NCBI RefSeq assembly: GCF_015864825.1
Contig: NZ_JADYWL010000010.1
Location: 33,046 to 97,045, forward strand
DNA from: Psychrobacter sp. NZS113
Lineage (GTDB): Bacteria; Pseudomonadota; Gammaproteobacteria; Pseudomonadales; Moraxellaceae
Length of the DNA stretch: 64,000 nt
Direction of reading: 5' to 3'
Shown one piece after another: positions 30,204 through 39,246 of the stretch; within the stretch, counting starts at the first letter, position 1; each line of letters opens with the position of its first letter. Under the pieces are notes generated by a model. The model was not told where the DNA came from. It saw only the letters and a program-made list of their open reading frames with translations, and did no database searches. A program made the translations under genes and the position numbers.

Positions 30204-31295
30204 TCACGTATCCCAAATCCGTGGACGACACGGATCAAGCTGCCACCAGTGCTTACGTAAGACTTCTCTAAGCTGGTAGAACGCTTCAAAACATCCGCGC
30301 ACATCTGAACCAATGTAGCGGATATTAATCGCTTGATAATTATGGGTGCAATAGACAGGTAGATCCGCGTCAGCAATTGCTTGCCGTAATACCAATATAG
30401 TACTGTCCAAATAACGGGTTAAGGCTTGCTTGGTCGTCGCTTCAATAGTCGCGGTTGATTTTTCTATTTTTGATGTCAGCGTCATTGGATTTTTGTGTAC
30501 GTCATTTAAGTTCGGCACAGCCCAAAACGACCCATAGATATGCTGTCCTGCTAGCCCTAAATGCGATGTAAACCAGCGACTTTGGGCAGACTGGGCCACA
30601 CGTTCAGCAACGATGACTTTACCTTCTCGGTAGATATTCAATCCTGTATGGTAATACCCTTGCAAAAACTGTTCATTATAGGCCTGCCGCCCAAAGACAC
30701 CAATCTCCCATGTCAGGAGACTGGACGAATCCTTTAGTTCAAAACGACTCGTCGCATGCATATTGGCTTCATTATAAATAATGCTCTCTTGCGGCAACCA
30801 TTCTAGGCGAGCATTTGTATCTAATGTGGCGCATACCTTTTGGCTAGCATATTCAGCCATGTTGTTTGGCACTGAGCTTATGTGGTCAGTATCATCACTA
30901 TGCATAATGCCTTGTTCTACTAGCGATTTTTTATCACAAGCGCTTTGCTTGGGCGACTGTCGATGCGAGGTTTTGCTTTTTTGGCTGACACTGTCTTTGC
31001 CATACCATTTACCCGCTCCGGGTGTCGTGATGACAGCATGACTGTCGCTGTCTAAACGCAGGTCCATAGTCAAGGTATCACCACCTGCGATACCTGCTGG
31101 AGGATATAGCATCAATATATGACAAATACCCTGCTGCACATGCGGCTCAGGGTATAAAGGACGCTGTACCATCAAAGCGCCCGTATGCTTACGATGATAA
31201 AGCCGAGTTTTTGACTCAGCCGTGGCTATACCTTTGATAGTATTCGTACGTTTTACGGCGTCAAAATCTAAAGCTAAAGAAGAGGCCCAACTCAT
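30204..31295 (-). CDS. ureD: Urease accessory protein UreD with hydrophilic insertion
   Basis: Scaffold that binds apo-urease and recruits UreF/UreG. Family motifs include MLYPPAGIAGGDTL, TTPGAGKWYG and LEWLPQESIIYNEA, then VFGRQAYNE. At 363 residues it is much longer than the usual 270-290: a Lys/Ser/Gln/Asp-rich insertion at ~105-150 lies just after TTPGAGKWYG, and a smaller one follows later. First gene of the minus-strand urease operon. Only a weak GAG precedes the ATG. Confidence 0.92.
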   Translation of the reverse strand: MSWASSLALDFDAVKRTNTIKGIATAESKTRLYHRKHTGALMVQRPLYPEPHVQQGICHILMLYPPAGIAGGDTLTMDLRLDSDSHAVITTPGAGKWYGKDSVSQKSKTSHRQSPKQSACDKKSLVEQGIMHSDDTDHISSVPNNMAEYASQKVCATLDTNARLEWLPQESIIYNEANMHATSRFELKDSSSLLTWEIGVFGRQAYNEQFLQGYYHTGLNIYREGKVIVAERVAQSAQSRWFTSHLGLAGQHIYGSFWAVPNLNDVHKNPMTLTSKIEKSTATIEATTKQALTRYLDSTILVLRQAIADADLPVYCTHNYQAINIRYIGSDVRGCFEAFYQLREVLRKHWWQLDPCRPRIWDT

Positions 31296-31399
31296 TTCAT
31301 ATACTCATCTACTAATTAGGGCGTATTGAACGTTAAATATAACACACCATTGTGATACTGAGAGGTCAAGCATTAAGCCGATCATACAAAACCCGGTGG

Positions 31400-31506
31400 T
31401 ATAGTCATTCCACTATAAAAGTGTTACTGCGTTAACCTCGCTTGAAGTATTAAATATACATCTACACTCGGCTGCCCTGTACTACTTTTAAATTGAATCG
31501 ACTATA
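31400..31506 (+). repeat. Dispersed ~105-bp element, copy C
   Basis: A full copy lying ~105 bp upstream of ureD. It starts TATAGTCATTCCACTATAAA and ends TTGAATCGACTATA. It is inverted relative to copy B, 1.65 kb away. Confidence 0.88.
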
Positions 31507-32191
31507 TAGGCAATTGATATAAAGAATTAGAGAAAGCAACAATATCAAAAGTGACAATGAAAAAACTTATGCAGCCATATATATATCAAACAACGTCACC
31601 CTATATATACAATCATTATGCCAACTTACTGACACTGGCTATCAGAGTAAACAATCCATACTATGCAAATTAATGATATTACTTGATTTTTGAGCACTGA
31701 AGCTTTCCGTCATATCAGCCACCTCGTTTTCACGACGCGTCAAATAGATATCAACTATTTTTATTTTCTTAGCATGCTCTAATTTGCACCAAAATTGTAC
31801 AATTTGCTATCACAAATGCACCGTTTTTTAGCACTATCTTTATCTGTGATGTAGCATCATATTCACGAATAGTTAGTAGCTTGTACTCAATACTGAGACA
31901 GACTATCTGCTATCTTTATAAAGGGTTTGTAGGCAGGCCCCTTGATAAATGTATACAAACACCTTATTAATAGGGAGTCATTTATTATTTTTCACATTAA
32001 AAAGTTACTATTGCCACGATAAAAAAGTTACCATTAGCTCAATTATTTTTAGCGACATCTAGATCGTACCATTGCATCTAGCCAGTGTTAACAACAAGCG
32101 GTAGTATTTATCATGATAAGCACCCATAAAATCTTAACCGTTCGCTAATCCCAATCCCTTTATTTTATGTACTTATAAACAGGACATCTTT
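31507..32191. other. Long AT-rich region upstream of clpP
   Basis: No ORF or repeat copy is visible after copy C. A short inverted pair, GTTTGTA at 31925-31931 and TACAAAC at 31954-31960, is the only structure seen. It should hold the clpP promoter and part of the ureD upstream region. No convincing heat-shock consensus was found by eye. Confidence 0.4.
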
Positions 32192-32878
32192 ATGACAGAT
32201 TATGATCGCATCACTGCCAACCCGCATTTTGATATGCTGATGAGTGCGCACAATGACATGCAATATACCCAAAGTGCACCTCAAGCTGCATTAGTGCCTA
32301 TGGTGGTTGAACAATCATCACGCGGTGAACGCTCGTTTGATATTTTTTCACGTCTATTACGTGAGCGCGTTATCTTTTTGACCGGTCAGGTCGAAGACAA
32401 TATGGCCAATCTTATCGTCGCACAGTTACTATTCTTAGAAGCTGAAAACCCTGACAAAGATATCCACCTATATATCAACTCACCAGGCGGTTCAGTGAGT
32501 GCTGGTTTGGCTATCTTTGACACGATGAATTTTATCAAGCCTGAAGTATCAACCATTTGTATGGGCGGTGCTTACAGCATGGGTTCATTCTTGTTGGCAG
32601 CTGGCCAAAAAGGCAAGCGTTATTCACTTGCCAATGCTCGCGTCATGATTCATCAGCCTTCAGGTGGCGCGCAAGGTCAAGCAACTGATATCGAAATTAA
32701 TGCTCGTGAAATCTTAAAAACTCGTGCACGTTTGAACAAGATATTGGCTGAGCGTACTGGTCAACCAGTAGAAAAAATCGAAAAAGACGTTGAGCGTGAT
32801 TATTGGTTGGATGCAGACGAAGCAAAAGAATACGGTTTGGTTGACGAAGTATTAGAGCGCCGCCCTACTTCTTTATAA
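32192..32878 (+). CDS. clpP: ATP-dependent Clp protease proteolytic subunit
   Basis: Tetradecameric serine protease of ClpXP. The catalytic triad is S129 (GGAYSMGSF), H154 (MIHQPSGG) and D203 ([10 protein letters not shown]), with spacings identical to E. coli ClpP. The N-terminus is ~20 residues longer than in E. coli, consistent with a longer processed propeptide. AGGACA precedes the ATG. clpX follows 110 bp downstream. Confidence 0.96.
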   Translation: MTDYDRITANPHFDMLMSAHNDMQYTQSAPQAALVPMVVEQSSRGERSFDIFSRLLRERVIFLTGQVEDNMANLIVAQLLFLEAENPDKDIHLYINSPGGSVSAGLAIFDTMNFIKPEVSTICMGGAYSMGSFLLAAGQKGKRYSLANARVMIHQPSGGAQGQATDIEINAREILKTRARLNKILAERTGQPVEKIEKDVERDYWLDADEAKEYGLVDEVLERRPTSL

Positions 32879-32988
32879 TTAGCCTATAACAGCCTTGATA
32901 AGCATCAACTGCCTGAGCACGATGCGTTTTGGCATTGATGCAAACAATCAAAATATTTGTAAGTTTTAAAATTTTAGGAGCGCCTTTT

Positions 32989-34263
32989 ATGGCAGAAGAC
33001 AATACCCCGCAGTGCTCGTTTTGTGGCAAAGCCAAAAGCGATGTGCAGCAGCTGATTGCCGCTGATGATGCCAATATCTGTAATGAATGTATTGAATTAT
33101 GTACCGATCTAATCGCTGACAGCGCTGAAAACGGCGATGACGATAGCGAAATCGACACCTCTTGGGTCAATAAAAAATTACCGACGCCTAAAGAGCTGCG
33201 TGCCAAGCTTGATGAATATGTCATCGGTCAAGACGCTGCCAAAAAAGCATTGGCTGTTGCCGTTTATAACCATTATAAACGCCTAAAAGTTAGCCAAACA
33301 TTGGCTAATGACAGCAAAAAAGCAAAGATTGGCGCTGATGATGCGATGGTTGAACTGGCAAAAAGTAACATCTTGCTTATAGGCCCAACAGGCTCAGGTA
33401 AGACATTACTGGCACAAACCTTAGCGCGTCTGCTTGATGTGCCTTTTGCTATGGCTGATGCCACGACCTTGACTGAAGCAGGTTATGTCGGTGAAGACGT
33501 TGAAAACATCGTGCAAAAGTTACTTCAAGCGTCTGACTATGATGTGGCAAAAGCTGAGCAAGGTATCATCTATATCGATGAAATCGACAAAATCAGTAAA
33601 AAAGGCGACAACCCTTCGATTACCCGTGATGTGTCAGGCGAAGGCGTACAGCAAGCATTGCTCAAGCTTATCGAAGGTACCGTGGCTGCTATCCCTCCAC
33701 ACGGTGGTCGTAAGCATCCACAGCAAGAACTGATTCAAGTCGATACCAGCAATATTCTTATCATCGTTGGTGGTGCATTTGCTGGTCTTGATGCGGTCAT
33801 TCAGCAGCGTACTGAAAAAGGCGGTATCGGTTTCAACGCCGATGTCAGCTCAAAAGATGATAGCCGTCGTAGTTCAGATTTGCTACAGCAAGTTGAGCCA
33901 GAAGATTTGATCAAATTTGGTCTTATCCCTGAGTTGATTGGTCGTCTACCTGTACTCGCTGCATTACAAGAGCTTGATGAAGAAGCATTGGTACAGATCC
34001 TAACTGAACCTAAGAACGCACTGGTAAAACAGTATAAGTACTTGTTCGATATGGAAGGTGCTGAGATTAATTTTACGCAAGAAGCACTAGATGCCATCGC
34101 CAAAAAAGCCATGGAGCGTAAAACTGGTGCACGTGGTCTACGTTCTATCGTAGAGAATGCATTGCTTGAAACCATGTATGAGCTCCCTTCTATGGAGAAC
34201 GCAAAGACCGTTATGGTTGATGCAGACGTCATCAATGAAGGTAAAACGCCTGAAATCTCTTAA
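32989..34263 (+). CDS. clpX: ATP-dependent Clp protease ATP-binding subunit ClpX
   Basis: AAA+ unfoldase that feeds ClpP. The N-terminal zinc finger has C9, C12, C31 and C34. Walker A is GPTGSGKT, Walker B is IIYIDEIDK, and the GYVGEDVE and RxGR-type pore/sensor regions ([20 protein letters not shown]) are complete. I choose the ATG at 32989 because TAGGAG lies upstream and the zinc finger follows at once; the frame opens at 32929. Length 424, as in E. coli. Confidence 0.96.
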   Translation: MAEDNTPQCSFCGKAKSDVQQLIAADDANICNECIELCTDLIADSAENGDDDSEIDTSWVNKKLPTPKELRAKLDEYVIGQDAAKKALAVAVYNHYKRLKVSQTLANDSKKAKIGADDAMVELAKSNILLIGPTGSGKTLLAQTLARLLDVPFAMADATTLTEAGYVGEDVENIVQKLLQASDYDVAKAEQGIIYIDEIDKISKKGDNPSITRDVSGEGVQQALLKLIEGTVAAIPPHGGRKHPQQELIQVDTSNILIIVGGAFAGLDAVIQQRTEKGGIGFNADVSSKDDSRRSSDLLQQVEPEDLIKFGLIPELIGRLPVLAALQELDEEALVQILTEPKNALVKQYKYLFDMEGAEINFTQEALDAIAKKAMERKTGARGLRSIVENALLETMYELPSMENAKTVMVDADVINEGKTPEIS

Positions 34264-34312
34264 TTTATCGTGCCGTTAACATCACTAATTATGATTAATA
34301 AGTGATTACAAC

Positions 34313-34349
34313 AAAAAAGCGTCTAGCAAAGTTTGCTAGACGCTTTTTT
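34313..34349. terminator. Rho-independent terminator after clpX
   Basis: A perfect 18-nt arm pair (34313-34330 with 34332-34349) with A and T runs forms a long hairpin ~50 bp beyond the clpX stop. Confidence 0.88.
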
Positions 34350-34431
34350 TATAAGTATTTTAACCCATCGCTAGCTATAGATTGGTGCTCTCCAAGTTAA
34401 TCCCACAAAACCAGTCCTCAGAACGACAGTT

Positions 34432-34530
34432 AAATCCATATGATTTCGATACAAGGAAACCGAGTGCAAGTTATACATTAGTATGCTTAGCGAGGATGAC
34501 TATGTAGCGGATTGATATGGATTGGACTAT
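34432..34530 (-). repeat. Degenerate relative of the dispersed element (copy D)
   Basis: The block ACAAGGAAACCGAGTGCA resembles the minus-orientation core of copies B and E, and a GCGAGG block follows at about the right distance. The ends are a different inverted pair (AATCCATAT and ATATGGATT). It may be a diverged copy or a sister family. Confidence 0.5.
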
Positions 34531-34531
34531 C

Positions 34532-35632
34532 TTATGGCAATTTCATATCACCATCTAACAACCAACCCATACGGCGCATCATGTAAGCAACCATGCCAGC
34601 AATCACTGCAGGTAATACAAACATCAATAAAACAATCGCTGTCCACAGCTGACCTGTACTCATGATTTCTTGCGACGCTTCAATGACCCCAAACACACCA
34701 ACCAAACCAGCAGTGCCCATACCTGCCCCTGTAGCAGTACAGGCAAGCCCGAACCCTACTGTAGCGATAGGGCCGACGATAGCACTGGCGACAACGGCGG
34801 GCAGTAGAATCAATGGCTTTTTTAGCACATTGGGGATTTGCAACATACTAGTGCCCAAACCTTGAGATATCACGCCACTTACACCGTTGTCTTTGAAACT
34901 GGCAATCGCAAAGCCAATCATATGTGCTGCACAGCCGACTACTGCCGCACCGCCAGCCACACCGCCCAGCCCAATAGCAATACAGATAGCCGCGCTTGAA
35001 GTGGGCATGGTCAGCAAGATACCGACCACGACTGCGATGACAACACCCATTAATAAAGGCTGTAACTCAGTGGCTGCTTGAATACCTTGACCAATAGCCG
35101 CGACAGCAGCAACGACCGGTGGATTCAGTAGCGCACAAACGGCTAATGCGACGGCACAGACCAATAAAGGAATTAATAAAATATCCAACTTAGTCTTGCC
35201 AGCGACCCAAGTACCAGCACGATAAGCAAATACGGAGGTTAAATATGCTCCTATCGGATTGCCAGGTAATGCTACAAATGTCGCAGGCCCGCCTACTTGC
35301 GGGGTAAAAAGCGTCCCTGCCATCAAAGCTTCAGAATGTGCGCCCAGCATACCTGCTACCAAGCAACTTAGCATGACAAGCGTTGGTGCTTTTAGGTAGT
35401 AGGCAATGCCTACACCGATACCCGCCCCCATCAATATTGATGCTAGCTTACCGACTGCAACCAACGCAGGCAGATCTAACCAGCCACCAATTTGTGAGAT
35501 GATAAGACCCGCTATCAATGTGACAAAGAGACCTAGAGCCATACCAGTAAAAGCATCGATAAAATACTTCTGAAAAAAAGATTTGATAACGCCAGTAGAT
35601 GCAGGTGTTGAGTCAGATACAGTCATAGCCAT
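34532..35632 (-). CDS. PTS EIIC-like membrane permease (PTS_EIIC_2 family), orphan
   Basis: About ten hydrophobic segments rich in Gly and Ala, plus the VGGPATFVALPGNPIGAYL and KTKLDILLIPLL segments, match the PF13303 EIIC-like family. No EIIA, EIIB, HPr or EI gene lies nearby, so phosphotransfer-coupled sugar uptake is doubtful. The permease may move another solute. The start is uncertain: ATGs at 35632 and 35626 fit best, while the frame opens to 35671. Confidence 0.78.
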   Translation of the reverse strand: MAMTVSDSTPASTGVIKSFFQKYFIDAFTGMALGLFVTLIAGLIISQIGGWLDLPALVAVGKLASILMGAGIGVGIAYYLKAPTLVMLSCLVAGMLGAHSEALMAGTLFTPQVGGPATFVALPGNPIGAYLTSVFAYRAGTWVAGKTKLDILLIPLLVCAVALAVCALLNPPVVAAVAAIGQGIQAATELQPLLMGVVIAVVVGILLTMPTSSAAICIAIGLGGVAGGAAVVGCAAHMIGFAIASFKDNGVSGVISQGLGTSMLQIPNVLKKPLILLPAVVASAIVGPIATVGFGLACTATGAGMGTAGLVGVFGVIEASQEIMSTGQLWTAIVLLMFVLPAVIAGMVAYMMRRMGWLLDGDMKLP

Positions 35633-35704
35633 ACTCGTTGAGGAAGTAATGATAAGATATAATAAAAACACAAGGTAAAATAGCGTTACTAAAAATAAGA
35701 GACA

Positions 35705-35731
35705 AAAAAAGCGTCATTACGACGCTTTTTT
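35705..35731. terminator. Bidirectional terminator after the SPOR gene
   Basis: A perfect 11-bp stem (35705-35715 with 35721-35731) with loop ATTAC and flanking A/T runs, 37 bp beyond the SPOR-gene stop on the minus strand. Confidence 0.85.
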
Positions 35732-35767
35732 ATAAATAAACCATTAGAACTAATACAGCAACTCAAT

Positions 35768-36571
35768 CTAACGGCGCTGCTCAACGATGATGGAGTCAAT
35801 ACCATTATTCTGTAAGCGCTGCTGAGCAGTCGTCACTGCTTGACGATTACTCATTGGCCGTGAGATTACTTGATAAATAGGCTCACCATTACCCGTTGTA
35901 TTCTTGGCGACTCTAGCATCGACACCAGCCATCAATACCTGTGCACGGCGACGATCCGCTTCATCTGCATCGCCAAAGCTGTTTATCTGCAAAATGTAAG
36001 TCGCAGCAGGCTTGGCAGCCTGAACACTGGCAGTACCTGCACCACTTGCGCGATTGGTTGCACTACTGGTGCTATTGGTCGGTGCTGAGCCATCATAGGT
36101 CGCATCTTCTTCAACGATCACGATATCATCACTCGCAGCGTTGCCACGGCTAGGTTCGATCACGGTGTTTTCAGTAATGCCAAAATTGCCTGTATCTTCG
36201 TTGCTAGTCGCTGAAGCATCATTTGGCTGAGTGACCACGATATCAGGCTCAAAGGCCTCGATACCACCGATGCGATCATTGTTTATTTCACCAAAATCTT
36301 CATCAGGGATAGTCGCCATCTCTTGATTGGGTAAAATATCATAAAACTCATAATCGCCATTATCGGTATCAGTCTCGACTCGCGGCTGTACCTGACGATC
36401 AGGATCATTGTCGGCACTGCTATCAGCAGGACTGAAGTTAAATAATGGTGAGAGGTATATAAATACCCCGATCATCAATGTCAGTACTGCTCCGACAAAC
36501 ATCCATAACAAGCCTGATACGCTACTTGTTTTGCGCTTTTCAGTCGCACCTTTAGGTTTTTTGGCTAGCAT
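35768..36571 (-). CDS. SPOR-domain cell-division-type membrane protein
   Basis: One membrane helix (~residues 22-45, GLLWMFVGAVLTLMIGVFIY) is preceded by a short basic cytoplasmic tail, giving an N-in type II topology like FtsN. An Asp/Asn/Thr-rich linker of ~135 residues follows. The C-terminal SPOR domain (YILQINSFGDADEADRRRAQ to the end) binds denuded glycan at the septum in known homologues. The gene follows argS by 126 bp, a neighbourhood also seen for FtsN-like proteins in relatives. AGGGAGA precedes the ATG. Confidence 0.87.
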   Translation of the reverse strand: MLAKKPKGATEKRKTSSVSGLLWMFVGAVLTLMIGVFIYLSPLFNFSPADSSADNDPDRQVQPRVETDTDNGDYEFYDILPNQEMATIPDEDFGEINNDRIGGIEAFEPDIVVTQPNDASATSNEDTGNFGITENTVIEPSRGNAASDDIVIVEEDATYDGSAPTNSTSSATNRASGAGTASVQAAKPAATYILQINSFGDADEADRRRAQVLMAGVDARVAKNTTGNGEPIYQVISRPMSNRQAVTTAQQRLQNNGIDSIIVEQRR

Positions 36572-36697
36572 GGATCTGGTTCTCCCTACTGAATCTATCT
36601 ATCATTATCAAATTATTGCTATCAATCGTCTATACTCATAATACTACATATTATAAAGTTACTACATGTTAGCAGCTGACTACTTATTAGCAAGCGA

Positions 36698-38527
36698 CTA
36701 CATGCTAGACGGTGCAGACAATCCTAACAAACTAAGCCCATTGGACAATACCTGTCGCACTGCTTTAGATAAACGCAGACGTGCTTGCATCAAATCCATC
36801 TCTTCTTGACTAGGTGTCTCACCTGAGGTCAAGCTCACTGGCAAAATACGGTTGCTGTCATACCAACCATGAAACAGCGCTGCCAACTCTTTTAGGTAGT
36901 TAGTCAATACATGCGGCTCATAACCTGTCGCTGCACGTAATAGTGTCGCTGGATATCCTGCTAGTAGTTTAATCAGCTCGTCTTCATTAGGTGCGCTGAG
37001 CAGATTCTGATGCGCTAAGCCAACAGCATCATCTACAGTTAAATCATAGGTTGCCAGTTTTTCTAGTACACGGCAAACACGCGCATGCGCATATTGAATG
37101 TAATATACTTGATTGTCTTTGCTTTGCGACTTGGCAAGCTCTAAGTCAAAATCAACATGCACTTCAGGCTTACGTGCGACATAGTAAAAGCGTGCTGCGT
37201 CATTGCCGACTTCTGCACGCAGCTCGCGCAAAGTGACGAACTGACCTGAACGTGATGACATTTGTACTTTTTCACTGCCACGCCATAATGCGACAAACTG
37301 TACGAGTACCACGTCTAAACGTTCTGCATCGATACCCAGTGCTGTTAATGCTGCTTTTACACGTGGGACATAACCATGGTGGTCTGCGCCCCAAACGTTA
37401 ATGACTTTGTCAAAACCACGATCAAATTTATTCTTATGATACGCAATATCAGAGGCAAAATACGTTGACTGACCATTAGCACGGCGTACCACACGGTCTT
37501 TTTCATCACCAAAATCGGTCGATTTAAACCAGATATTGCCGTCTTTTTCGTACAAGTAACCTTTGTCATCTAATATCTGTAGAACTGGCTCAATCTCACT
37601 ATCGATAGAGCGCTCGCTAAACCAGCACTCATAGCTAACACCAAAGTCATTTAAGTCGTCTTTGATATCAGCCAAAATACTGCTCAATGCTGCATTCAAG
37701 AACAGCTCATATCCCTCACCAAGCAATGATTTGCTATTGGCAATTAGCCCATCAATATGCGCTTCTTTGTCGCCTGATAATAGAACTTTTTCGCCGTCTG
37801 CATTTATCTCAAACTGAGCGTCGGCAGGCACGTCTTTGGCAATGTCTGCAAAGCTATGCACATAGCTATCAGCATGTTGCGTCTTTAAAGTCTGTGCAAT
37901 ATCACTGACATAGTCGCCTTGATAGGCATTGACAGGAAACGTCACTTGCTCGCCATTGGTTTCTAAATAACGCAAATACGTACTGGTCGCTAGAATGTCC
38001 ATTTGACGACCAGCGTCGTTGACATAATATTCACGCGTGACGTCATAACCAATCGCTTCTAGCAGATTAGACACGCTCATGCCAAATGCAGCACCGCGTC
38101 CGTGACCGACATGCAAGCTAGATGTTGGATTGGCAGAGACGAACTCAACTTGGATTTTTTGCCCTTCAAACTGATCACTTAAACCAAAACGATCTTGTAA
38201 GGTAAAAATATCGTCCAATACCGCAAATTTGGCTTCAGCGTTTAAAAAGACATTGATAAACCCTGGCCCTGCGATTTCTACTTGGCGGATGTCTTGGTTT
38301 TCAGGTAGCGCATTGACGATTTGTTCGGCAAGCTGGCGTGGGTTGGCCTTGGCAGCTTTGGCAGCAGTCAACGCGATATTACTGGCAAAATCGCCATGAC
38401 TAAGGTCTTTAGTACGGGTGATTTGGCTATTGTTTTGCCAGTCAGTAGGCAGTGTGCCGTCGGCTTGCAAGGTATGAATAGCATCGTTGAATAGTGATGC
38501 AAGTGTATCAATTTGGGCTTGTGACAT
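36698..38527 (-). CDS. argS: Arginyl-tRNA synthetase
   Basis: Class I synthetase of 609 residues. The HIGH-like motif is HVGHGRGAAFG within ANPTSSLHVGHGR. The KMSKS counterpart is degenerate (MSSRSGQFVTL), as is usual in ArgRS. The N-terminal Add-1 domain and C-terminal anticodon-binding DALR domain (YAHARVCRVLEKL to the end) are complete. Confidence 0.96.
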   Translation of the reverse strand: MSQAQIDTLASLFNDAIHTLQADGTLPTDWQNNSQITRTKDLSHGDFASNIALTAAKAAKANPRQLAEQIVNALPENQDIRQVEIAGPGFINVFLNAEAKFAVLDDIFTLQDRFGLSDQFEGQKIQVEFVSANPTSSLHVGHGRGAAFGMSVSNLLEAIGYDVTREYYVNDAGRQMDILATSTYLRYLETNGEQVTFPVNAYQGDYVSDIAQTLKTQHADSYVHSFADIAKDVPADAQFEINADGEKVLLSGDKEAHIDGLIANSKSLLGEGYELFLNAALSSILADIKDDLNDFGVSYECWFSERSIDSEIEPVLQILDDKGYLYEKDGNIWFKSTDFGDEKDRVVRRANGQSTYFASDIAYHKNKFDRGFDKVINVWGADHHGYVPRVKAALTALGIDAERLDVVLVQFVALWRGSEKVQMSSRSGQFVTLRELRAEVGNDAARFYYVARKPEVHVDFDLELAKSQSKDNQVYYIQYAHARVCRVLEKLATYDLTVDDAVGLAHQNLLSAPNEDELIKLLAGYPATLLRAATGYEPHVLTNYLKELAALFHGWYDSNRILPVSLTSGETPSQEEMDLMQARLRLSKAVRQVLSNGLSLLGLSAPSSM

Positions 38528-38998
38528 AGGGATTTGAACTCAATTAAATAAACAACAAAAACGATGTGAAAATGTGACGAGTGCAAGCAGTTAATAACTG
38601 CTCATTATAATAGCGACCGACATTGCAGGGGATAAAATAATACAAAAAGATAAGTAACCTGTAAATATAACAATCTTTACGCTTTATTGCACCATTTGCA
38701 CCGAAATTAGTACTAAAATCTTACGGTTAAGACAGTCAGCTCTAATAGTTGATAGAGATGAAAGACGTAATTTATACTTTTACTAACTATAAAACATGAG
38801 AAAGCCGTGTAACAGCCGATACTCAAAGTAACTACTTAATGGATTACCACTGAGATATCAGCCTTATTGATTGTAGCGTTACTGTTGCTTGATACTGGGC
38901 AGTCGTTTATACCTGCCTGCTTCCACGTTATAATAATGGTTCGTACGACTCTTCTCAGATATATAAGAGGCGTTACTATTTTCTTATAGGATCATGCC
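38528..38998. other. Divergent intergenic region argS/DUF2788 gene
   Basis: This 471-bp gap holds the argS promoter and that of the small membrane protein. A TATAAT-like -10 lies near 38928-38936. No ORF with a ribosome site or repeat copy is visible. Confidence 0.4.
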
Positions 38999-39217
38999 AT
39001 GTTTGCTATTGCTGCCAGTACTGTTACTAGTTGGGGATTGTACCTTTTATTGCCAATCTTTATCGCTTTCTTGTTTTTTATTATGTGGGATATCTCTAAA
39101 GAATCTCAAGCTGGACGCGCCGGTACATTTTGGATTTTCGTAGCGCTTGGCGCAGGCTGTGTTGGCTTCATCATCAAGATTGTCATGGAAGTCGCTTTCA
39201 AAAAGTGGTTAATCTAA
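38999..39217 (+). CDS. DUF2788 small membrane protein
   Basis: A 72-residue protein with two hydrophobic helices (~12-30 and ~43-65) separated by the polar WDISKESQAGRAGTF turn. That turn and the following GFIIKIVME match DUF2788, a short conserved gammaproteobacterial family of unknown role. AGGAT precedes the ATG. It lies 29 bp from the convergent DUF1176 gene. Confidence 0.8.
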   Translation: MFAIAASTVTSWGLYLLLPIFIAFLFFIMWDISKESQAGRAGTFWIFVALGAGCVGFIIKIVMEVAFKKWLI

Positions 39218-39246
39218 TCAGCGTTAGTCACTTTTTATAACCTTGC

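Noticed and set aside
31925..31960. GTTTGTA/TACAAAC inverted pair upstream of clpP
   Set aside because: The arms are short, the spacing is 22 nt, and there is no T run, so neither a terminator nor a clear operator is supported.
31540..32190. Heat-shock (sigma-32) promoter before clpP
   Set aside because: CTTGATAA-like sequence is present near 31941, but no matching CCCCAT -10 element lies at the right spacing.
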